Virus record (IMG/VR): IMGVR_UViG_3300030390_001703
Location: 1-63,749 of that record
Direction: 5' to 3' (one strand)
Origin: a virus
DNA length: 63,749 nucleotides
Made by a program: the position numbers and the translations under genes
The notes under the pieces: generated by a model
Databases searched by the model: none
The model's input: only the letters and a program-made list of their open reading frames with translations
What the model was told of the DNA's origin: nothing
Part shown: in pieces, positions 56,768 to 62,960 of the stretch
Layout of the letters: every line of letters starts with the position of its first letter
How positions within the stretch are numbered: position 1 is the first letter of the stretch

Positions 56768-57258
56768 ACAATCACCTCACCATTCGGTTCAAAGCAGAAG
56801 CAAGTAGTCGCATCATCGGGGCAGGTTGCACACACCACCTCTTCACGGATAGCACGCAGGAAAGCGAGGCGACGGGTTTCATTCTTGCCGTGGTCGCTCT
56901 GTTTCCATTCATCAAACCAAGCGAGAGCCTCGGCCTCGGTGTCGAAGTAGTCGGGCCAACATACAATTTGGTTTGAACCGTCTTCACAAATGTATGAGCC
57001 AAAGGAAATGTCTTCATCAAGAGCCTCAAGCATCTCTGTGAAGGTGCGTGGGAGGTCTGTTTCGTCGTCGTTTTCAACTGCCCATGTGATGTTCTCAACG
57101 AATTGGCATTGGGTGGTTTTTACCACTACATCGGGGCGCATTTGACTTGGGTATTGAGTGGAAGGATCAGTGATTTCCCCGCCCATGTCAAACATATACG
57201 GGTTGTTTTTGAGGAAGTCCACCAAGAGAGAACGGAGTGAAATAGCTGATTCACTCAT
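56764..57258 (-). CDS. Acidic protein with Cys C-terminus
   Basis: 164 residues from ATG 57258 (cassette start). Acidic; the central part includes CWPDYFDTEAEALAWFDEWK, a small alpha/beta module similar in pattern to ones in the 58 and 59 kb genes. The end has CATCPDDATTCFCF, a likely zinc site. Unknown. Confidence 0.55.
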   Translation of the reverse strand: MSESAISLRSLLVDFLKNNPYMFDMGGEITDPSTQYPSQMRPDVVVKTTQCQFVENITWAVENDDETDLPRTFTEMLEALDEDISFGSYICEDGSNQIVCWPDYFDTEAEALAWFDEWKQSDHGKNETRRLAFLRAIREEVVCATCPDDATTCFCFEPNGEVIV

Positions 57259-57401
57259 GCGCTCACCTTCTTGCACTTGAGGCATTGAGGGCCATGATCG
57301 GTGAACGAGGGTTCATCAATCCATAGAAGGGAAACGATGCGCCCGCAGTCTTCACAGGTTGGGGCTTTGGGGAGGTCTGTCGGCCATCCTTCGGGGTTCA
57401 T
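57255..57401 (-). CDS. 48-residue zinc-ribbon protein, cassette on both sides
   Basis: 48 codons plus stop. CEDC (16-19) and CLKC (42-45) form a ribbon, and the end is KKVSA. It starts and ends in GAGGTGAGCGCATGA-type junctions. Unknown. Confidence 0.6.
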   Translation of the reverse strand: MNPEGWPTDLPKAPTCEDCGRIVSLLWIDEPSFTDHGPQCLKCKKVSA

Positions 57402-57517
57402 GCGCTCACCTCTTGAGGTTCTTGCTCGTTCTCGGCTTCCCATTCGCTAATATCAAAGCCGTTCGCGTCGCAGAACATAACGAGAGATTGAAACAATTTT
57501 TCAAAATCTCTGTTCAT
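57398..57517 (-). CDS. 39-residue protein, cassette on both sides
   Basis: 39 codons plus stop, starting MNRDFEKLFQSLVMFCDANG and ending EPQEVSA. Acidic helix. Both ends are -VSA cassettes, which is the main evidence that such a short frame is real. Confidence 0.55.
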   Translation of the reverse strand: MNRDFEKLFQSLVMFCDANGFDISEWEAENEQEPQEVSA

Positions 57518-57942
57518 GCGCTCACCTCGTCGGCGTGGTCTGCGCCACAGAAGGGGCAGAGCGTCGAGTGTTGCTCGGAGGTTTCTGCGACAAAGGCGGT
57601 TTGGTTGAGGACGGCAGGGGAAGCCCCTGGACAGGGCGTAAGCACCTTGTTTTCTGTCGCCGCTATGATGGCATCAATAGCGACAGCTGAAGGCCATAGA
57701 GCAACCCCTTCGGACAGCATGAAAAAGAACTCTTCGGGTTCCATGCGGTCGTGGGCCACATCAGCGATAGCCGACAAAGGATCGAACACATTCTCGATGG
57801 GGGAGAATGCATCGTAAGAATCGAGAATCTCTCGAAGCACCCACACAAACGGAGGGGCGTTTTCTTCGCAGGATTCCAGGGCGGCGTTGTGTAGGTCTTG
57901 GTGGTATTCCTCGACTTGAAGTTCAATGTGTTGGGGGTGCAT
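57514..57942 (-). CDS. Acidic helical protein with zinc ribbon end, cassette
   Basis: 142 residues, acidic. Helical centre (FFFMLSEGVALWPSAVAIDA). The C-terminus CPFCGADHADEVSA has a zinc-type Cys pair and the cassette. One base before the next gene's end. Unknown. Confidence 0.55.
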   Translation of the reverse strand: MHPQHIELQVEEYHQDLHNAALESCEENAPPFVWVLREILDSYDAFSPIENVFDPLSAIADVAHDRMEPEEFFFMLSEGVALWPSAVAIDAIIAATENKVLTPCPGASPAVLNQTAFVAETSEQHSTLCPFCGADHADEVSA

Positions 57943-58299
57943 TCAAACCAACCCCGCTTTGAGAACTGCGAGAACTTCACGGCTTCGTCGGCCATCGTCG
58001 CCAGTGACAATATCAACGGCTTCACGGATTTGTGCGAGGGTGAAAGTCTTGGCTGTTTTTGGCTTGGTTGCGCTGGCCTTGTTTTGAGTCGGCGTTGATC
58101 CTTCTTCAAGGATGGTTACGAAGCGGTCGTCCTTTGGGACAGTCCAGACAGTGCCTACGGCGTGGGCCTTGCGACTGCCTCGCACTTCTGTTTGCTCAAT
58201 CTTCAACTTCTTGGGGTTGACCTTAACGATCTTGCCCACTGTTTTTTCTCCATTTGGTCGCCCAAATGAAACGCTCATTCCTATTTTGTATTCTTGCAT
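57943..58299 (-). CDS. SH3/KOW-like basic protein behind a small-gene promoter
   Basis: 118 residues from ATG 58299, chosen over ATG 58308 because AGGAG is nine bases before it. The N-terminal ~60 residues (IGMSVSFGRPNGEKTVGKIV, KVNPKKLKIEQTEVRGSRKA) form a small beta barrel of KOW/SH3 type; then a Lys/Thr/Ala linker and a short helical end (TLAQIREAVDIVTG). Possible RNA or DNA binding. The frame contains one TGCGCTGGCC repeat. Confidence 0.6.
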   Translation of the reverse strand: MQEYKIGMSVSFGRPNGEKTVGKIVKVNPKKLKIEQTEVRGSRKAHAVGTVWTVPKDDRFVTILEEGSTPTQNKASATKPKTAKTFTLAQIREAVDIVTGDDGRRSREVLAVLKAGLV

Positions 58300-58517
58300 T
58301 TTTTTCATCTCCTGTGTTTTTTGGTCGGGTGTTATTCTGTCCTATCACTATGTACTATATCAAGGCTTCTTTTTTATTGGTTCTTTTTTGGTCTGGTTTT
58401 TTGGGGGTTCGGTTCCTGGTCAGCTATTTTTAGCTGAAATTAGCTACGCGAGGGAAGCTCGAAAGAAAGTGCTTCAGCTCCTGGATTTTCCAGGCTTCGA
58501 CGTCGCAAGTACGTTGA
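58300..58517. other. 218-base non-coding spacer with promoter, hairpins and repeat modules
   Basis: It contains promoter copy 3, the hairpin CAGCTATTTTTAGCTG (58421-58436), the palindrome CCTGGATTTTCCAGG (58480-58494) and CTTCAGCTCC (58472-58481, the inverse of GGAGCTGAAG). Near 58507 AAGTACGTTGATT resembles 56252. The hairpins follow the 58518 stop on the minus strand and may terminate that operon. Confidence 0.6.
58342..58364 (-). promoter_or_regulatory. Small-gene-class promoter, copy 3
   Basis: Minus-strand CTTGATATAGTACATAGTG, then ATAG. The TATA centre is about 59 bases before ATG 58299, leaving a leader of about 34 bases with AGGAG. Confidence 0.72.
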
Positions 58518-58892
58518 TTATGCACCCCATGAAATGACGGTGGCAGCGGCGATTTGAACGGCTTGGTCGATCCACTCGACCGCTTCGGCCATGTTCTCAA
58601 AGTGCCAAGTCAATGCACCAGAGCAACCGTTTGAGCCACCAGTGAGGCCGAGAGCCTCCATTGAGGCCACTGCTGCCTCTGGCTCATCGGATGAGAGTTC
58701 ATCAACGAACACCTCAACGAAGTGAGGTTCAAGGGCTTCTGCGGGCGTTCTTGGTGCGCTTGCCCAACCTGCATGGCAGAGGGTGAACTCGACCGTTTCT
58801 GCGTGGGTGTGCTTCGGAACAATCATGCGAGTGATGAACGCCTCAAAGCCTCCACCGATCCGCTCACAGGTCATCCCTGCGGGTGCGTTCAT
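58518..58892 (-). CDS. Acidic alpha/beta-repeat protein
   Basis: 124 residues; the ATG shares a base with the previous stop (TGATG). The module FVDELSSDEPEAAVASMEAL, then GLTG, and the closing WHFENMAEAVEWIDQAVQIA, are alpha/beta units resembling modules in the next gene upstream (58892-59545). Acidic. It may be a duplicated family. Unknown. Confidence 0.55.
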   Translation of the reverse strand: MNAPAGMTCERIGGGFEAFITRMIVPKHTHAETVEFTLCHAGWASAPRTPAEALEPHFVEVFVDELSSDEPEAAVASMEALGLTGGSNGCSGALTWHFENMAEAVEWIDQAVQIAAATVISWGA

Positions 58893-59545
58893 CAATAGCC
58901 CCCCTGCACATAGATTTCAACGGCTACACCGTCAAGGCCCAGAGCCTCGACCGCATCGCTGGCACTGTCGGCCTCGTCTGTGGTGGCATAGTGGGCGTAA
59001 ATGGTGCGGGAGTCACTGCACCCCTCCGCGCCTCCGTCTGTCTGCTCTTGGGTGCTTAGAGCGGCCATGATGAGGCCGTCAACAAAGTCGTGAAGTTCGG
59101 GGTGAAGTTGGGTCGGGTCGTATGTGACTTGAACCAAAGGATCAGCCAGCGGCTCAAGTTCCAACTCATCGGCAAGATTTGAAGCCGCTTGGTTGGCATC
59201 GGTCAAAATTGTTTGAACGCATGGTTCATGAATGAAATACTCATCCATGAGGTTCAAGGATCGAACTTCTTGAACAAATTGGCGGGCGGCTTCGTCGGTG
59301 TCAAATACGAAGGTGCGGGAGAAGTCGCCACTGCCTTCCATGAGAACGCTGAAGACTTGATGAGGTTGGATGGTTGCCGATTCTGCGAGGCTTTGGGCTT
59401 CGCTCGCCATCTGCCAAAAGTCTTCATTTGAAGTGTCCTCTGGAAATACATCTTCGAGAATGCTTTCGTGATAGTCGGGGGCGAGGCTTTCGCCCCATCC
59501 CAAAATACTCAAAGCACCTTGATGAATCAACGCATCTCGATTCAT
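58892..59545 (-). CDS. Acidic alpha/beta-repeat protein
   Basis: 217 residues, strongly acidic. It contains FVFDTDEAARQFVQEVRSLN near 78-97 and a C-terminal module YAHYATTDEADSASDAVEAL then GLDG. The second matches the 58518-58892 protein (…SMEALGLTG). Tandem paralogy suggests duplication. Strong negative charge would also suit a DNA mimic that blocks a host DNA-binding defence; that is speculation. Confidence 0.55.
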   Translation of the reverse strand: MNRDALIHQGALSILGWGESLAPDYHESILEDVFPEDTSNEDFWQMASEAQSLAESATIQPHQVFSVLMEGSGDFSRTFVFDTDEAARQFVQEVRSLNLMDEYFIHEPCVQTILTDANQAASNLADELELEPLADPLVQVTYDPTQLHPELHDFVDGLIMAALSTQEQTDGGAEGCSDSRTIYAHYATTDEADSASDAVEALGLDGVAVEIYVQGGY

Positions 59546-59922
59546 TCAACCACCGCCCAAAAGTCTTCAACTTCGTCGGCATAAATGAAGTCCGAGAATC
59601 CTTCAAGTGATGGGCTTTTCATGGCTTCGGGGTGGGTCACTATGATGAGTTCGGTCGGGTCGTTGTAGGTCAAGAATCCCCTTATTTCTGGCGTTCCGTC
59701 GTCGTCTGTGTGAGGATAGCACCGATACAGTACAGGCACAAAGTCCCGCACTGCTGCGGCTGAAACGGTGAAGGTTGATCCTGCACCCTCGCATTCATCA
59801 GCGGGGCAGTCTGCGAAGTGGTCGCCCTCGGTTGATTCCCAAGCGGCGCAGAAGTCGCCACATTCTGGGCAACGGACGAGAAGCGGGGCTTCTTCAATTG
59901 TGAGCAAATCAAAGGCACTCAT
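59542..59922 (-). CDS. Zinc-ribbon acidic protein
   Basis: 126 residues. CPECGDFC near 18-25 and C.(4)C (CPADEC) give a zinc ribbon; the rest is alpha/beta and acidic (FSDFIYADEVEDFWAVVE at the end). ATGA overlaps. Unknown. Confidence 0.55.
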   Translation of the reverse strand: MSAFDLLTIEEAPLLVRCPECGDFCAAWESTEGDHFADCPADECEGAGSTFTVSAAAVRDFVPVLYRCYPHTDDDGTPEIRGFLTYNDPTELIIVTHPEAMKSPSLEGFSDFIYADEVEDFWAVVE

Positions 59923-60341
59923 TCAAGCCACGCCCCAATTTCTCGGCCTTCTGGAACACCGCATTCAAACCAAATGCCGAACGCTTCTTCAAGGAGATTT
60001 GATGCGCCAAAGTGGAAGGTGTAGGGTTCCGAGCCGAACCAATCGCAATAAAAGAAAGTCCAAGTCTGGCCGTTGTCTTTGGTTTGGAACTCTGCGTGTG
60101 GGCCGCCAGTAGTGACAACGAACTTATGCCCCACTATCACTATAGGAGTGCTCCACTTCTCGCCGTTGCCGTCGTAGTGGATCGGTGCGGTCATGTCATC
60201 AACACACAGGCAGTCCGTGTTTATTGGCAGTTCCTCGGTGGTTCCGTCGCGGTACTCTTGCACCGCTTCTTCAAGCGATTCAAGCACCGCATCAAGGTAA
60301 AGTTCACCGGCTGGCTTCGTGGGTTCGGGTTGTCCGTCCAT
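59919..60341 (-). CDS. Hypothetical acidic protein, first gene after the iteron region
   Basis: 140 residues. N-terminal helix (LDAVLESLEEAVQEYRDGTT), then a beta-rich domain (TPIVIVGHKFVVTTGGPHAE, TWTFFYCDWFGSEPYTFHFG). Ends EIGAWLE. It is the promoter-proximal gene downstream (on the minus strand) of the 60342-61307 non-coding region. Unknown. Confidence 0.55.
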   Translation of the reverse strand: MDGQPEPTKPAGELYLDAVLESLEEAVQEYRDGTTEELPINTDCLCVDDMTAPIHYDGNGEKWSTPIVIVGHKFVVTTGGPHAEFQTKDNGQTWTFFYCDWFGSEPYTFHFGASNLLEEAFGIWFECGVPEGREIGAWLE

Positions 60342-61307
60342 GTACCTCCATTCACTACCTCCCTAATAAGGGGCTATGTAAGGAGAGGCCAAACGCTGCA
60401 CTGCGCCCCTGCCAGAAGGCTAAACGCATGACGTCGAGCCTGTTGATATTGAAAACCAGGGCTAAACGCTGCACTGCAAGCCTGTTGAAAATAAGGGCTA
60501 AATAAGGGACAAAATAAGGGAGTGGTAGGGTATGCACCCAAACAGCTAAACGGCCTTGTAGGGGTGTCCCTGGGTCCAGAAAGGGCAATTTCCTGTAATC
60601 GACGGGAGAGGGTACCCGAAGGTGGTAGGACCACCGACCCCTTCAAATCGCTTGTAGGGGTGTTCTAAGGCTCGGAAACGGCATAGTGCAAAATGCCCTC
60701 ATTGATCCTTTGCGCTGGCCCTTGAAATCTGTTGAAGCACCGCTTGAAATGAGCTTTTTGCTAAATGTCATTTGAAAAGGAATTAAATGAAAATCAAGGA
60801 GCTGAAGAAAACGGATCAAGTGATTTTTTTGCGCCGAGTACCAAATGATTAGTTGGTCACAAAATTAGACCAGGTACCAAAATGAAACCAAGTGAGAACG
60901 TCGCATTAGGTGTACTTTTTGCACCGAATTGAATCTCGAAGGAATCTCGAAGGAAATTGATGAAGGATCATGGTTCGGGGGTTTGGTGATTTTGAAGGGC
61001 TTTTCTTTTTTGGGGCATTTAGCTAAATCATGGCTCTTTTGCTCCTCCCGCGTAGCAGGGCCTGGATTTTCCTGGCGAGCAGGAAAAATCTCGAAGAAAA
61101 AAGCTGATGGCTTCGCCCACTTCAGCTCCGAGATTTCGGGGCTTCACGTCAAGCGGAGGCGGTTTATGGAGGATCAGCGGGCTTACAAATCAACCCCCAG
61201 ATTCCCAGCGAGCGCGAGCAGGGGCAGCAGTGGGGCCAAGATGAAGGCCAAGATTGGAAAGCAGAACGCGGGCATCCTGCAAGAGTAGCCGAAGCAGTGA
61301 ACTTCAA
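60342..61307. other. 966-base non-coding region with iterons, candidate origin or regulatory centre
   Basis: Largest gene-free stretch. It contains repeats of GGCTAAACGC type at 60387, 60418, 60459, 60496 and 60544, AAACGCTGCACTGC twice (60391, 60464), AGCCTGTTGA twice (60437, 60479), CTTGTAGGGGTGT twice (60555, 60651), several TAAGGG words, the hairpin GGTGGTAGGACCACC (60621-60635), and farther right TGCGCTGGCC (60711), GGAGCTGAAG (60798) and CTTCAGCTCC (61120). A plus-strand frame at 60929-61288 has no clear gene character. Confidence 0.6.
60387..60556. repeat. Iteron array
   Basis: Five degenerate copies of a GGCTAAACGC-type unit at 60387 (GGCCAAACGC), 60418, 60459, 60496 (GGCTAAATAA) and 60544 (AGCTAAACGG), spaced about 31-48 bases. 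Two of them extend into AGCCTGTTGA. Direct repeats of this spacing are typical of initiator-binding iterons. Confidence 0.6.
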
Positions 61308-61946
61308 TCATGGGAACACCCACCGCAGGGATGAGCCGACTTCGCAGTGGAAGCAGTCGGCGCGTACTCCGTTGCCCTCACGCTCAAGTTCAACGCGGGT
61401 ACCACAAGCGGGACAATCAAGATCAGCCCAGCCTTCAAGGAGTTCTAAAATTGTGAACCCTTTGTTGTCAATGAGGTGGTGAATGTGGGCGGCGAAGAGT
61501 TCGTTTTCACAATCAAACACACCCTCTCCTTGCACCTCTTCGCCGAAGTTCGGCGCGAAGTTGGAACCACCCTGCCAAGTGGCGCAGGGGTCGCTCTCGG
61601 TCGCTTCGGGTTGGCTGTGCCAATCGCAGCAAGCGTCGGGGTTCTCTTCCCTCATGACGGCCATGACTTCCTCGCCGGTGGGTTGGTAGGATTCGCCAAA
61701 GTGCTTCAAGTGAACCTGCCAATCGTCGAGCATGAGTTCGTCGGTTGAAGGATCAGCGACGCCGAGAAGTTGGGTTTGAACCGTGATGCAATCACGACAG
61801 ACGACGCCGCCGTTGAACGCGTGGTGGTCGTCGAGATCACCAACACAGACCAAGCAGGAGGCAGGGCCAAAGGCGCGGCTGTCGTGGCTGTCCTCGCATC
61901 CGTTCCCGCATGGACAGTCGGGGGTGAAGTTGAACAGGTCGCCCAT
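61308..61946 (-). CDS. Cys-rich acidic protein with several zinc motifs
   Basis: 212 residues from ATG 61946, which shares a base with the previous stop. CPCGNGC near 11-17, CLVC near 31-34, CRDC near 50-53, later CC, and CPAC...CFHC near the C-terminus. Acidic, GC-rich region. At least two ribbons are likely. Unknown. Confidence 0.6.
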   Translation of the reverse strand: MGDLFNFTPDCPCGNGCEDSHDSRAFGPASCLVCVGDLDDHHAFNGGVVCRDCITVQTQLLGVADPSTDELMLDDWQVHLKHFGESYQPTGEEVMAVMREENPDACCDWHSQPEATESDPCATWQGGSNFAPNFGEEVQGEGVFDCENELFAAHIHHLIDNKGFTILELLEGWADLDCPACGTRVELEREGNGVRADCFHCEVGSSLRWVFP

Positions 61947-62329
61947 CAAGCGTCAACTCCGCAGTCGTCGCAGGTTGCGCCTGTGAGGTTGTCCGAGAAG
62001 TTGAGGTGCTGGCATTCAGCCTTGCGTGCTTGGATGCACCAAACGCACTCGTCGGTGGCGTTGTCGATGAAGAGGTAGTTCGTGGCTTCTCCACAGGTAG
62101 CGCAGGCACAGGAACCGCCGAAGCGGAGTTCTTCGCTCATGGCTTGGAGGGCATCAATGCCGTCTTGGCACTCGTCGGCTGTGATGGTTCCTTCTTGGTG
62201 CTGGATCACCACGAAGGCGGCGGCGTGTCGCATGGTGGTGAGGAAGAAGTGGTTCTTGGCTTGGCTGTCACCTCCTGCAATCATGGCGGTCAATGGTCGG
62301 GCTTCGGGTCGGGCGATGTCGTCGGACAT
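61946..62329 (-). CDS. Zinc protein, first gene of right-end operon
   Basis: 127 residues from ATG 62329, with AGGAGGGA before it. Starts MSDDIARPEARPLTAMIAGG. A helical middle, then CACATC, CVWC and C...CDDC near the C-terminus. The upstream 400 bases are gene-free. Unknown. Confidence 0.6.
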   Translation of the reverse strand: MSDDIARPEARPLTAMIAGGDSQAKNHFFLTTMRHAAAFVVIQHQEGTITADECQDGIDALQAMSEELRFGGSCACATCGEATNYLFIDNATDECVWCIQARKAECQHLNFSDNLTGATCDDCGVDA

Positions 62330-62632
62330 ATTCCCTCCTGCACTACTCCACACATAAAGCCGCCGCTGATTAGCCCCCGTGAGAGGGCCATTCCAGAATG
62401 CAGGGAACCGGCGCACTGTGGGCCTGTTGTTGTGCTGGGTGGGCCACCCTGCACACATCACCACCAACGCATAAAAACGTTGTAAAAAGGGCCATTTTTG
62501 AGTGCGCTGGCCCCTCTCAAAACCCAACCGTTCAACCAACTAAGAACGGCTTTTTTGTGGGCCAAAAAGGATCAACATTCAACCTCAAAATCTCCAAGAT
62601 CATGAAGAAATTAAGCAGAATGCCCTGGGGTT

Positions 62633-62647
62633 AAGTATATATAGGGG
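62633..62647. promoter_or_regulatory. Strong TATA-like element
   Basis: TTAAGTATATATAGGGG, the best TATA box in the window by eye, lies far from any start codon: nearly 300 bases before the 62329 start on the minus strand. On the plus strand it would lead into no gene. It may drive a non-coding RNA or a long leader. Confidence 0.45.
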
Positions 62648-62693
62648 AGCTGCGGCCGCTTGACGTGCGCCGCCAAAAACACACGCAAAACCA

Positions 62694-62712
62694 GGTGAGC
62701 TTATCGCTTACC
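62694..62712 (-). terminator. Terminator-like hairpin after terL operon
   Basis: GGTGAGC (62694-62700) and GCTTACC (62706-62712) pair with one G-U wobble and a 5-base loop. On the minus strand the hairpin is followed by TGGTTTTGCGTGTGTTTTTGG. It lies about 27 bases beyond the last stop of the terL operon, so it may mark its end. Confidence 0.5.
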
Positions 62713-62738
62713 CTCTCGCAAAATCTTCAATAATTTTT

Positions 62739-62960
62739 TCAAGGATTTTTTAATTTCCATTTTTTTATCTGCGTTGTACCAGCAGGAGGTGATAATTTTT
62801 GAATCCTTCGATCCTGCTTGAGCATCGTAGTGACTTCCCTAACGCTCGGACAGTCTGTACCTACCCGATCAAACAGAATATCTTTAATGACGCTTGCATG
62901 AAGCGTCCCTCGTTCGTAAAGAATGTCGATGACGTGTTCCTTCCAGGTTTTTCTCGCCAT
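62739..62960 (-). CDS. Small winged-helix-like protein downstream of terL
   Basis: 73 residues; its ATG 62960 shares a base with the terL stop (TGATG). Starts MARKTWKEHVIDILYERGTL; ASVIKDILFDRVG and VREVTTMLKQDRRIQKL resemble a winged helix-turn-helix, and the C-terminus is basic. It is translated with terL and could bind DNA in packaging or regulation. Confidence 0.65.
   Translation of the reverse strand: MARKTWKEHVIDILYERGTLHASVIKDILFDRVGTDCPSVREVTTMLKQDRRIQKLSPPAGTTQIKKWKLKNP

Larger units (their letters stand above)
62330..62738. other. 409-base non-coding region
   Basis: No gene seen. It contains TGCGCTGGCC (62503-62512), a strong TATA-like element at 62633-62645, a hairpin after the terL operon (62694-62712) and T-rich stretches. 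It probably holds the terL operon terminator and the promoter of the 61946-62329 operon. Confidence 0.6.

Noticed and set aside
60929-61288. Plus-strand 119-residue frame in the iteron region
   Set aside because: No ribosome site, low-complexity C-terminus, against the local transcription direction, and it contains the spacer repeat words.
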